From contig DF241818.1 in NCBI GenBank assembly GCA_000507305.1, forward strand, positions 1 through 64,000: a DNA stretch of 64,000 nt. Reading direction: 5' to 3'. The notes below the pieces were generated by a model. That model did not search any database and was not told the DNA's origin. It was given only the letters and a program-made list of their open reading frames with translations. The DNA comes from Breviolum minutum Mf 1.05b.01 (taxonomy: Eukaryota; Sar; Dinophyceae; Suessiales; Symbiodiniaceae). The position numbers were made by a program, and so were the translations under genes. Below, one piece after another: positions 23,301 through 35,100 of this stretch (within the stretch, counting starts at the first letter, position 1; every line of letters starts with the position of its first letter).

Positions 23301-23924
23301 GGAAAAATTCAGCTTCTGAGTCTGGCAAATTGCCTGACTATTGAAACTGATGGCCTTGATGCCATTCATGACCTGAATCACAGAGATTGGCGGGCAATTG
23401 GCCCTATCTATCCAGCCCAGGGCTTTGACCCGAGCGGCCGGCCGGCAGTGGAATCCGCGGACTGCAGTCTGCTGGCAGTAAAAAAAAACAAGAAAAGCAT
23501 ACCTCTGCGCATTCTGGCTCCTGATTCTGAAGATTTGGTCAAGGGGCAACTTCCTTCCATTTTGAGTGTCGGTGTGGAGAAGCAGTACCCCTCCATTCAT
23601 GTGTGGGCGTCATGGACAAAGATTCTGTTCAAACACTTGCGTCATCTTTTAGTATGAAAAGAGGGTACGCCCCTTTTCCTCTCACTTTGTTGGGGGAGGG
23701 TTCGACCTGGAACAAATTCCTCATGTCATGTCTATGCACGGGAGGCTCAAGTGCCTACTCTGGCAGCAACAAGAACACCTCCAATTTCCAGCCACCGCAC
23801 GGGTATGCATACCCCAGCATATCAGCAAACACCAAGCCAGCCTGAACAGACAAGACAACAACAGATCTGCAGTCAAAACTTCAAAACAGTTTCCATGTCC
23901 CATGTGTGGGGCTGATGGCCAGAC
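20340..23924. other. sparsely coding, unassigned exon-like pieces
   Basis: Most of this is unassigned. Pieces that look coding are 21303-21390 (ETVEEGGVVLLADTASAWCE after an AAG), about 21755-21910 (VNEDVMGFSWPKFQKIG) and 23478-23640 (PLRILAPDSEDLVKGQLPSI). A microsatellite GAGAG run lies near 20632-20655. The pieces may be exons of one or more split genes I cannot name. Confidence 0.35.
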
Positions 23925-26747
23925 ATGGCTGTTTGGCCGCCACCCAAATTTGAGGAAAAGGTGGAAACAGATGAACCGCTGCAGCCAGAGTCTCCAGGAT
24001 CACTTCCTGAGGAGGTAGATGAGGTAGAAGTTGAAGCAGACTTCAGTGGGCCGGAGTCTTCTGCATCGCAGTCGTCGAAGCGCCCCAAAAAGAAAAGAAA
24101 AGGCAAGAGAAAGCCGAAGAAAGATGCATCAAGTGAACAAGCGGCCCCAATCGATACAAGTCCATCCGGGACAATGCGCAATTCGATGGAGGATGTTGGG
24201 AAGAACAATTTTGTGAAACTTCAATCTTTTCTGGCAAAGGAACAAGAGAACCCAAGCTGTGCCGTTCGGTTGGAAAAGCTAATGAGGTCCACAAAGTACG
24301 ATGTCTCCACAGGATTTATCATCCTTGCAGATGTGGGATTGAACTGGATGGACATTGACATCCGTGCGAGTGGGAAGGATACACCAGTGTGGCTGGAGGT
24401 TTGCGCAACACTTTGCCTAGTGATTTATACAGTGGAAATGCTTGCAATTACAGCTCTCCGTGGCCGAAGAGTTTTTCAAGATCGATGGTTTCTCCTAGAT
24501 ATCATCATCGTGGGATCGGGACTGTTGCAGCTGTTTCTCAACGCAATCGGCATATCAGTGGATGAGGTTGCCCTCCTCCGAGTTTTGCTGCTTGCAAGCA
24601 CACCATAGTAACAGTTCCAGTAACTTCTCATGTTTTTTTTGCTGATTCCCTTCTGGCAGTGACCATAGCGACCGAAGTGTTGATGTTGGATAGTTGTCTT
24701 TTGGACAGGAAGAAGGTGTCATAGTTGTGCCAGGCTGGTTGGTATGAAGACATATGAAATCCATTGCAACCATGTCACCCAAGGAGAGTGGTCCGCATCA
24801 TGAGGCTTTTCCGCCTCTTCCGCAAATTTCGCTTCCTAAAGGAGAAAGGGGGTTTACATAATATTAAACATGGGATTTTGATGGCTTTCCCAAACCCTGG
24901 ACCTCACAACTTTCATTTTTGGTGGTTTGTCGAAGGGTTGAAGGTGAGAGTTGGGTTCTTTTGGGTAGCAGTCTTCACAGCCAGGAGCTGCGGAAGCTGT
25001 TAAAGATGACAGGGCTTTGTTTTAAGAACCTGGGCCAGCAAAATCAGTGGATTGTGCTTGACACCAGATACACCAGCCCGGCATTTGAAGTCCTTGATCA
25101 CTTTATATTTGCAACTCTTTCTTGCTTCTTGTTTTACATGAATAGATAGTGATATGATATGTATGTTATGATTACATATGTGACGCATATGTAGTCATGA
25201 GTCATATATTTGCAATTGCCAGCCACCAGCAAGTTCTTCCCAACTTCCAGAAACGCCGCATCAGACGGAAGCCTATGCTCAAAGTCAAATGAGACCGTGG
25301 GATTCTAGCTAAGGACACTATGCTGGTCTTTCTTATTTGCCTTCGTCATCATGACATCCTGGGCCATGCTAGCAGTGGAAATGCTGAGCGGATATATGAC
25401 AGAAATGACTCAGAAAGGAATATGGCAGGAGCGCAGTATATGCCTGATATTTCCTGATAAGCTTTGAATAACATTCACAAGAGATCGGCATTTAGCAGGA
25501 TTCAGAACAGTTGTTTTTGCTTATGTTTGCTCAATCCTGTAGGATTGCCAGTTCTGCGAGAACTCTTTGGGATCTGTTCTAAATGCAAACCTTCTCATCT
25601 TCAAGACAGTAGTCGCTGGTGACAGTTGGGGTGATGTTGCTGTACCACTGATCGAACATGACCCCTGGGTTGCTACTGGAATCTTTGTCGGCTCTCACCT
25701 CACCATTGTCTTTGGCGTGTTAAACTTGGTGGTTGCAGTGCCTGAGCTCAGTCAACAGCTGACTGTAAGACTGTAAGAAGGAGATGTCACAATCCCAACA
25801 CAAAGACATTTCAGAGATGTTTGCGAAGCATGGTTTGTAGAACTTAACAAATCTTGACACCTTTGCATGATGAGGTGGTGGTTGACACCTTTGCTGAACA
25901 GCGAATGCGAGATGTGACGACCATGGCCATGGAAATGGATGAGGATGCCGAGGAAGACCTGCGAGATTTGGATCGGATGTTTCTCAAAATTGATGCCAAC
26001 AATGATGGCACCTTGACCTTCGATGAGCTCCTTGAAGGTGCAATGAGAGTGCGAGAATTTCAGAACCGTTTGCGCGTCATGGATATTGATCAAAATGATT
26101 TACAGCAGCTCTTCCTGATGCTGGATCGTGATGGTGGTGGAACCATTGATCCAGATGAATTCAAAAAGACGCTGTCGAGATGGGCTCCTTGGATGCTGTA
26201 GAGAAATTGAAACCTTGGATGTCCTCTCTTCCGACAGCAGAAGTGTTTTTTTTGGGTCTTTTTTTGTGTAGATTTACACAGGACAATGGGACGGACCCCT
26301 TCCCATTGCAAGAGAAATATATAAACACCTAATTTCCAACTTTGGAAGCAATTGCATTTCCAACGTTACCATCGTTTTCATCAGCTGCTGATAATTGAGG
26401 CTTTTGATTCCAAGACGACAACACGCTTTGTTCGTTACAACCTTCAGCAGCTGATGAGTGATCATCAAACTGCCGCGACGAAGATTGCTCAAATGGAAGC
26501 ACGAATTGATGCGGAGTTGGCCTCAGAGTTTCACGGATGTTTAGTGATTAAACGTGCTCCGGTGGGCAAGGAAATACGGTCATTTTCAGCTGATGTATGT
26601 TGCCAAGGCCATTTCGTCTACGGAACGCCATGTCAGCCACCGCAAGCGCATGGAGCGCAAAAAGAAGCAGCGCACATCAGGATCAAAAACAGGCTGGGCC
26701 GGGAGGGAGGACCGACCAAGATGGGTTGTCTTGTGGTGCTCAAATAA
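23925..26747 (+). CDS. single-domain voltage-gated cation channel with EF-hands
   Basis: Exons 23925-24586, 24784-24841, 24985-25025, 25314-~25428, 25543-25737, 25875-26183 and 26400-~26520 or beyond join in frame. The N-terminus is cytosolic, acidic then lysine-rich (RPKKKRKGKRKPKK). S1-S3 are in exon 1. S4 is rebuilt across a GC-AG intron into Arg every third residue (RVLRVVRIMRLFRLFRKFR). S5 is FLFAFVIMTSWAMLAVEML, the pore loop is KTVVAGDSWGD in exon 5, and S6 is FGVLNLVVAVVVDTF. Two EF-hands follow (DANNDGTLTFDE and DRDGGGTIDPDE), then a helical tail (LQQLMSDHQTAATKIAQMEA). One six-helix unit means four subunits per pore, as in protist single-domain channels. The filter holds an acidic residue (GDSW), so Na+ or Ca2+ is likely, with Ca2+ feedback through the EF-hands. 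The in-frame TGA just before the ATG supports this start. The 3' end is uncertain. Confidence 0.85.
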
Positions 26748-26759
26748 AAGTAGAACTTT

Positions 26760-28200
26760 ACAAAAGTTGTTGCTTGTGGTAGAATCTTAGACTTGATTTC
26801 ATGATGGTGCCAGACAACTAAGAAACTTTGAACGAAAAGCACCTCCTGATCTAAGTGTGACCGGGAAAAGTTGAACACGGTTGAACAATGTCAATTTATC
26901 ATTCCTATCCTTTGCCCCGACGGCAATTCGGATGTTTCCAGTTGGGCCAATGTGCGGTCATACAATGCGTGCATACAGTAGGATATAGGATACACTTGGT
27001 ACAATGGTTTTCAAGCTTGTACAAGTGATTGCAAGTCTATACAGCTCAAGGACTTCACAAGGACAAAAAGCTTGCCTTGACTCAAGGCGTGTGTCAGATA
27101 TCTTGATATACAAATCCTGCTTACACCATCCAGGTTTAAATGCTGCTGGTTCCTGTTGTACTTGTTTGATTCAATTGGACGTCTTAGTCATAAATTTCGT
27201 TATTAGTTATAAATTATTGTGGTGCTTGGGAATGAATTCCATGCCCTTTGTTGGGGTTTGTTTTGAGTCTCCGCATGTTAGGCACTGCAAGGCGCAACAT
27301 CAAAGTGCACAAACATGTGACATGAGTGGCCATTCGGGGTTGTGCCTCGTTGCCTGACTTCTCAGGAACTGTGCTGCCACAGGAACCTGAGAGCACCGGA
27401 AAACATGAGCGAAGGATTGTTAGCATAGACTGATTAGGGCACCTCTGTGCCCCAATCAAGAATCTAGCTACCTCATGTGGAATTGTGGCTCTACCACGAC
27501 TTTACCTTGTCTCATGTAGTCAACACACACTCATGAGCTTCGCATAGATTAGATTAAATGTGTGTATTATAAGTTATAAAAGCGAAGGCTATATTTGGAA
27601 GACTGTTTGGTAAGCTCCTTTATTGCAAAGCTGTCCGCAAGTCCACATTCAGGTTGGCGGAAATATGGAATCCCAAACGATTAGTCCAACTCCAGCCCAT
27701 TGCGGGTGTCATCGCATAGCCCCGATTTCCCAACATCGAAGTGTGCAGAGGCGAACCGCTAACAGCGTTGCCCTCACAGATGAAACTTGGTGCAATCAAG
27801 GCTTCTATAGTATGTATTATATAAATATACCTTTGTTTACACTAATATATACTGTTATAAGATACATGATTCCAGCATGATTTTTAGGTGCGCACACATA
27901 CACATGCATGCTTGCGTACATACGTCACAAGGGACCCCGGTAAGGGAAGTCTCTGGGGAATTGATCGTCAAATGCTATGCCTTTGGAAGATCACTTGGTC
28001 CTGAAAGGACGGAGAGTGATGCTGCTGGAGCCTTTCAGGTGGCTTCCTAGACCCTGTACCAATCTTCAGTCGAAAAAAAAGGCCGATGAGTTTAGGTTTT
28101 TTTCGGGGTATCATGTAAGGGGTGTACCAGTGGACATTGAGAATTGCATGAGATTGCTGGTGGAACTGGTGGAATTGTGGCTGAAGAAATGTTCGCAAAA
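26760..28200. other. intergenic
   Basis: No coding motifs. The 3' part (27540-27950) is AT-rich with no clear repeat unit. Confidence 0.5.
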
Positions 28201-28216
28201 GCCACCTACTCAGCTG

Positions 28217-28927
28217 ATGCGCATCCTTCAGCTATGGAGGGCTTGCCTGGTGCTGTTGGTGGCTTGCACCACTAGAAGCACGGCTTCAAATCCAGATAGT
28301 GAAGAGAAGATCAATCCACAGCTAGGCGACCCGGAAGAACTCACCCCTGAAACAGGGAACGTTTCCAACAACCCTGTGGGGTTGGATGACTCGGAACATT
28401 CCCAGATGCAGCCAGACCGGTCTGAGAATGAGTTCAGTGATGGGGCTTGTAGCTTGAATGCAGGGACATGCGAACCGAGCGGTCCGTCTCTTACAGAAAC
28501 AGAGGTCCCCGCTCCGCCACCCTTGCCTCCACCTTTACCCCCAGCCCCAGCACCTCCACCTATTCAGGCTCCAGCACCTTCCCCTTTTATTCAGGCTCCA
28601 GCACCTCCGCCAGTGAGAGAGTTGGCTGACACATATGCAAGTGCAGACACCTGGCAGAGTTATGCCTTCAACGACCGACAGGCTTGGCTGTCTATAGGTC
28701 AGACGACAGAGAGCGACTCTGAGAGACAAATGCGGCTCGCCATGGCAGATGAGGTCAAGATGGAGGCCCAGCACTTTGCGGAAGTCTTGGAACATCAGAA
28801 ACAGTCTATTCACCACGACTCTTGGGCTTACTACGAAGGAGACTTGATGAGGCTCAAGCACCGAAGATTGGTCGGTATGAGGCTCAGGTTCCACTGTGCT
28901 AGTACTTTTGGCCTGTACAGTAAATGA
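28217..28927 (+). CDS. probable secreted or membrane proline-rich protein, 5' exon
   Basis: The frame is open from 27977, but the ATG at 28217 starts a typical signal sequence (MRILQLWRACLVLLVACTT, then RSTA as a plausible cleavage site), so I prefer it. The mature part is acidic and disordered, then a proline block (VPAPPPLPPPLPPAPAPPP) near residues 108-126 with a repeated IQAPAP motif, then a helical segment (RQMRLAMADEVKMEAQHFAE). The last residues probably run into an intron. Exon-like sequence at 29100-29576 could be the same gene. Function unknown; a cell-surface role is inferred only from the signal sequence. Confidence 0.5.
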   Translation: MRILQLWRACLVLLVACTTRSTASNPDSEEKINPQLGDPEELTPETGNVSNNPVGLDDSEHSQMQPDRSENEFSDGACSLNAGTCEPSGPSLTETEVPAPPPLPPPLPPAPAPPPIQAPAPSPFIQAPAPPPVRELADTYASADTWQSYAFNDRQAWLSIGQTTESDSERQMRLAMADEVKMEAQHFAEVLEHQKQSIHHDSWAYYEGDLMRLKHRRLVGMRLRFHCASTFGLYSK

Positions 28928-29189
28928 GCAGTAGTCACTGAGAGTCATGAGTCATAAGTCATGAGGCAAAACGCCAGTCTTGAATGCATGAGGCAGTGCA
29001 TTTTGAAGGATTTGGACGCATTCAATGCAGTTGTTCCCTGTACACTGAGGCTTGCGCAGCTCTCTCATTGTCATGTGCTTCTCACCTTTGTTTGCCTGGG
29101 AGACGAGTGCTTCAGGGGGTGGCTGTCGTGCAGCCTTTGTGGCAGAAAACTGGGGTGTTGGAAGTGGCGATTCGCAGTTGGATGGTAAA

Positions 29190-29576
29190 AATGTTCTTCC
29201 ACCACTTCCATGGGGTCAATCCTCTCCTTTCCTTGAGCAGGCTTCAGTGGGAAATCACTTGGAGCTGGCTCGGATGGGAGATGACCGCTTTCTGGTATGT
29301 TTTGAGAGCAGCCTAAGCATGCAAGTTTTTTGCCGTTTGGGTTTGGTGCAAAATGATTCTGTCATCACCTATGGAGCACTGCTGGAGGATTCTCGGGCCC
29401 GATTGGTCTCTGTGTCATCTTCAGGTAAGGGATCCGAGTTTGCAGTTTGCTCCCAAAGCTTCTCCGAGTCAAATGCAATCTCCTGCCGTTGGGGGCAGGT
29501 TTCAGGTGAAGGTGTTGCCACTGAACTTCAGTGGGCGACTAGGACACCCATGAGCTTTGCATTTGATGGAAGATGA
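29190..29576 (+). CDS. exon-like region with repeated beta-type motifs
   Basis: The frame reads HLELARMGDDRFLVCFESS, then VFCRLGLVQNDSVITYGALL, then ARLVSVSSSGKGSEFAVC. The recurring pattern, a hydrophobic pair, RxLVCF-like strand and Cys, suggests short beta repeats of the kind seen in propeller or FG-GAP-like proteins. A GT donor (TCTTCAG then GTAAGG) sits near 29425. A further piece, LAPFDKLWLVSGSWNEKYQ at about 29925-29985, has the same look but is interrupted by stops. Probably downstream exons of the gene at 28217. Confidence 0.35.
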   Translation, partial: NVLPPLPWGQSSPFLEQASVGNHLELARMGDDRFLVCFESSLSMQVFCRLGLVQNDSVITYGALLEDSRARLVSVSSSGKGSEFAVCSQSFSESNAISCRWGQVSGEGVATELQWATRTPMSFAFDGR

Positions 29577-30119
29577 ACGGAAAAAAAAACAAATGTGTTG
29601 GTCCACGTCCTCATGGCATCATGTCAACTGGAAGTTGCGGCAGTATTTGCTAGACCACCAGCTGTTGCCCTTTGCATGGAGCCGGATCGCTGTCTCCTTG
29701 TGACCTTGTGGCTCAAGCCGCTACGGTGGAAGCCCGATCCCAAAGGGTCGTGGGCATTCAGGAGATCTGGAAATTTATGAAATTGTGCATGCTAGTGACG
29801 CTGGCTTTTCCCATTGCTTCTTTTGCATTCGAAGTTTTAGTTTGCGCAGGAGCTATGCAACTTTAGTCCTTTTGCTGCTTCAGATGAGGCAAATGATAGC
29901 AAGCACCGCGCAGTGGCATGACTTGCTCCATTTGATAAGCTGTGGCTTGTATCAGGCAGCTGGAATGAAAAGTACCAATTTGCGATCCAGCAGTAGGAGC
30001 ACAGTAGCAGATGTGATTGGAAAGAGGCCCGTGTTGCACCAATGCCAGAACATCGAATCATTGATATCATTGGATGCTTTCACATCAGAATCTGATTGCA
30101 TCTCATTGCATTTTTGATG

Positions 30120-32100
30120 CCAACAGGATTAGTGAGAAGAACCTTACTGCAGAGAAACCTCAGGACACGCATTATTTGCCTGGTGCGCCATGGCATACCA
30201 TGATTTACCAGTCCAAATCAGCTGATAAATTCACCTAGGACGCTGATGAAGATGCAGATGATGGAGGCAGAACGAACGCTGATTTGGAATGATTTGGACA
30301 CACTTGTAATTGAGGAGTCCTTCCTGCAAAGTCTTGGGCAGGCTACAAACACATACAAAATACTTGATTATGCAAATGTGAACCCCCCCTGAGACAATAA
30401 GCACTAAAAATCCAGATGTCACCAGCTTATGTTTTTGGGGTGATAGGCTATCAGAGTCACTCTTTTTCCTTTTGCGCTTGCGCTATGCCGCAACGCACAT
30501 TTGCTGCACTTTGCTACACAGGTTATTTTAATGGATATGATATGATATGATATGATATGATATGATGTATATATAATGGCATTATATACGTACGCGTATA
30601 TTGGATATACATGATTCATGATTGTGCATCATGCAATGCAATATTGCAGTATATTGGCAGAAAGAGAAACATAGATACATGCATATTGTTATGTGTTATA
30701 TGTTATATGTATACATGGAGTGCATTGTCGTTCCTCGCATGCCTCACACCAACTTGCATGTGAAAGGCCAGGGGCCAAACACATGTACACACTATACATT
30801 CCTTGTACCGACCTCGAACACGCGAAGCACCTGTGCTTCGCACTTACTTAGTCATTCCTGTCGTTTTCATTTTTGATGTTTGCAAATGAAAATTGTCAAT
30901 AAAAAAGATGCGATTTGGTATTTCTCCCATTTATTCCCGATATTGCTCTCTTGCATTTGTGGGGTGATGGTTGTTCGCATCCAACATCGATTATTATACT
31001 GTAGCCCCAAGAACAGGTTGCCTTGGTTTCCCTGCTTTACCGCACCTAACTCTTGGGAGTCGGAGGTGTACTTTATCACATGGGTCTGGCAAATAAGGCA
31101 GGGTTCAGAGGGTTCGGGTTGCAGTGTTAAAGGCAGCCAGTTAGCAATCCAATCGGATGTTGATATTATGTTGATTGGTATGACCTGGAGATATTTCGCT
31201 GTTACATGTGCTGACCATTTAGAGTAGGAGGCGGCTCTCATTCATCGTGGGTACTTTAGTTGGTTGAGTGCATTCATGATGTGCGGGGCTGAGACAGAGA
31301 CGTTGAAGCACAGGAAAAACCAGAGGATTACGATACTGATAGTTATTGCAACCAGTCAGCCAAGGTGTATTTTTGTGATTGGTGGTTTCATATCCTTGGT
31401 TTTGATGCTTCTGGCTTTGAGAAACAATACTTTTCGAATGGTGTCGGCCCCTTGTATGCAACAAGATGCCATTGATATCCATTGATTCGTGCTTGGTGCA
31501 TGTTGTGCATCCAGGGGCAATATCATTTTCCCCGATTCCGCAGGAAGAGATTTCGTACATTGACGCACCGAACCCACCTTGGGAGTTGCCACCTTGGGGT
31601 TATGTCAGACAGCCCGGTGGGGCAAGCTCTCGAAAGATTGGACAGAAGCTTGGAGTTCGGAGATGTAGCGAGGAAAGGTGCCAGGAGTAACGATATGGTG
31701 ATACATCAGAGCTATTTCCACACATGTTCTGAGTCGGCATTTGAGCCATTTGCCCAAGGAAATTTCGATATGCAATGCCCCAAGTGATGCTGTTCTACTC
31801 GCTACTTTGTGGTTGTTTTGGCCTTTTCACTGTTGCATACTTCTGCAGTGAACTGCTTGTCCAAGACATTGGATGCTTGATTGAAGTGGGCACAATTTCA
31901 GATTAAAACGTCATGCTTGTGGGAGGTTGCTCTTGGGTCATGAAATGGTAATGGAATCTCAGGTGCCGAAACTGTGATGCAGATGGGGGAGTTGGTAAAG
32001 AAAGGCGTTGATGTATACCTTCTCCGGAGCATGCCCGTGATCTTCGTAGTAGTGGTGGTTGTGGCATCTGCTTCTTGGCGCGTTTTGAAGGTCCTGTAGT
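30120..32100. other. intergenic with microsatellites
   Basis: A five-base ATATG repeat is at 30533-30570, followed by AT-rich DNA to about 30720. One piece near 31530-31640 (DAPNPPWELPPWGYVRQPGG) looks coding and might be a 5' exon of the next gene. Nothing else is supported. Confidence 0.5.
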
Positions 32101-32116
32101 TCTGTAGATCTTGTCC

Positions 32117-35100
32117 ATGTTGAAGCTGGGAAACCATGGGAAACCTGAGGTGGTGTGGGTCACTGCTGGTGGGCCATTTGTAATCTCCATGCTGGTGGGT
32201 GCTTCAACGTGCATGTTCTGTGCAAATCTTGGCACCAACATGAACTTTGAAGGCAAGGGCTTTCATGAAGCTTGTCCACACTGAATTGATCTCAATTCCT
32301 TCCGCATATGGTGAGGTGGGCCAAGGCTTACACATGTCGAAGACCCAGTTTGGTGAGATTCTGCAGATGCACGGCCCAAAAATCCGAAAATCCGCTGAGG
32401 CCATGAATTACGACCTTCCAGGATCCCTACAATCAGGGGTGCGAACTGGAGCAATTGGTGGGCTTACAGCGCACAGCTTGGCACAGGTGCTTGTTGATGG
32501 CTGCTGTGGATTTTTTCCGCTGAACTTGCTGTTTTGTGGCCTTACTATTAGGGAACAAATCCTGCAGGTGGGAGTGGTGCTAGTCTGGATGATTGTCACT
32601 TAGCTAGATTGGAGAGCTGATGACAGCCCTGGCGGGATGTTTGGGAGCAAACCTTTGCAGGGATCTACGTTTGTCGATGTGCGATTCTAATTACCCAGCC
32701 ACAAGATGATTCATGAGATTTCTAGGTCATTTAGGACAACTTGCAATATGGAAGAACGATGAAGAAAGTGCATTTGAGACACGTGGCCTGAAATATGATG
32801 AAATACGTTCTGAAACTGCAAGCAGGCGTCCCAATCTCCTCCTGCAAAGATGTAAAGGTCGGTGATGCAAATGCTTTGGTTGGCTTTGGTGCAGGCACCT
32901 TTAAAGCTGTATGTGCAGCCATTTGCAGACTGATTGGTTTGCATTTGCTTTGTCTTCCATTTGATAGACACGCCTCCGGGAGAGGGAGATGTAGCATGTA
33001 GGGTAGATTTTTGCTGTTTTGGCTCGATTCATTTGCCTCAATCCTCTCATATTGATGTTTTGACATCAGAGCTGAAGCCCACTTGTGACGTGCAGGGGTG
33101 AGCCTGATCTCCTTCTACATCCGAGTTGGTGGCGGCATCTTTTCCAAAGGCTCAGACATTGGAGCCGCCAGGAGCTTAGGAAGCAGAGCTGGTGGCATTG
33201 CCCGACACAGAAAGTGCTCAGGATTTTGTGGCGGAGCAGATAACTGGCGGCATGGATGACGACATGAACCAGGATCAGAGACTCAGCAAAACAAAGCTCC
33301 AAAACCAATCTGCCAGAGTTGGAATGTTCAAGCATGCTGCAACCGAGGCAGCATTCTTTCTTGCATCACTCACAAGCTGCAGAGCCGGCTGTTTCAAAGT
33401 TGATTGAGACATGTGAGCCAAGGATCAACGAGATGCGAAAGCAGCTGGAAGATTTAGATGGCGAAACCTGACTTTCTTTGAAGCGACGTGTGTAGAAATG
33501 TGTCTTTGTTCCTCCTGCAAAATTGGACAAGCTGCATGGAGAACATAACATCTTTCTAAAGTGGTTTGGATGACTACCTGCTGCTGAATTTGCCCCAGTT
33601 CAGCTATGAGCGAGGATGGCGAAAAAGATGAGAAAGCAATTGCAATCGAAAAGCTGATCAACCCAGTCACGCAGTGGCAAGTAGTCGACAGCTCTGTCGA
33701 TTTCGATGTCATGTGCCATGTTTCTACTGTGCCTCATGACTCCATGCAGTTCAATGCCAACTTGATGAATTGCACGGCAAGCAGTGGAATTTCCATTTTT
33801 TTTTGTCGCCTTCAAGGATGCAAAGGTCGATGAGATGCATGATGCTGGTTATGTGACTGCAAAGGACAGGTTGCGGGTAGTTGTGATGCAGTTGATGCTA
33901 GTGAGGTCCAAATCTTCCAAAGTTGGCAGGAGCTTGAAATCCGAAAACATATCGAAGAAGAGATGGCCAAAACCCTCAAAACCATGCATCCAGTGAACTA
34001 CTTAGATGTGACTTGGCAACTAATACTTGTGCTCCTGACGTGAGTATGTGTGTTGCCTGCTAGGGTACACCAGACAGGTCAGGCTTTGAAAGCTCCAAAG
34101 TGCGCTCTTTGCTAAATCTAGCTCCGCTGAGGCCATTGGAGAGAATATTGCGGATGTCGGCCTCTCGTCGGAACATGGTAGAGCATAAAGTATAGCAAAT
34201 TGACTTGCGTCAGAGGTTAAACGGAATGTGTTTTCTCTTTAGGCTCCAAATTGCACGTTTTGCCATGCTGTTGAAATGTCAAATGCTTGCAGTACCTGTG
34301 ACGGTGTGAGGTGGAACTTCTTCAGATGCTTAGCTGACATTTAAAAGTTTATCAGTGAAGCACCTGACAGAAAGCCATAGACATCAGCAGAGTTTGGCCA
34401 ACATCATGTGATGTTTTCAGACTTTGCGTTGCCTGGCATGCCTTGGTTTTTTCTCATACATGACATTTGGAGGATTTGTTCGAGACGATGTCTTTGACAT
34501 TGGCAACTGCCGTGATCTTGGGCTCGAAGATTCACAAGGCGATATATCGCAGATATTCCGGCAAGAGATGCGAATAATGATGTTTATGTTGATGGTGCTG
34601 TTGTTGTTATTATTGATATTAACTATCCTTTTTCTGATTATTTGATTATTTTCGTGCTGCTACAGTAGATGGACAAATTATTCAAACCCTGGACAACTTT
34701 ATCCCCCGCGCCCCCCAAATTTCAAAGTTGTTTTCTTCTTCCAAGGGTTGAGACGGGTGGACAAAACAAATCAAACCCCACAGCATGACATAAAGCGCAC
34801 ACGTTCTTTAACTTTGACATTTGGGGAAGGGGGTGTCGTCCAATCCTTTCCTCGAGGTTTGAATATTTTGTCCATCTACGGTAGTACGCATTGTATATAT
34901 AGTTCTTTATACGTTTTTCTTCAATGGACTGTACAGTGCTGTTTTGAGAAGAAAGAGGCATATCAAAAACGCCTTGTCACTTGGCCCTCATGAAGAGGGG
35001 CCATTCCCAAGCTGCATCAGGTTCCTTATATTGGCACATCCCTCCCCTTTGCTATCATCTCTACTGGGACCTTGGGATGCACAGCAGTGTGCTACAAGGC

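Noticed and set aside
32117..32486. B12D/MLRQ-type small mitochondrial membrane protein
   Set aside because: The first exon has a short Pro-Glu-Val plus hydrophobic helix start, but the following exons align better with the N-terminal region of membrane pyrophosphatases, continued by RVGGGI at 33.1 kb.
33012..33030. TTTTGGCTC match to the spliced leader
   Set aside because: A 9-base match is expected about once by chance in this window, and no start codon or ORF follows it.
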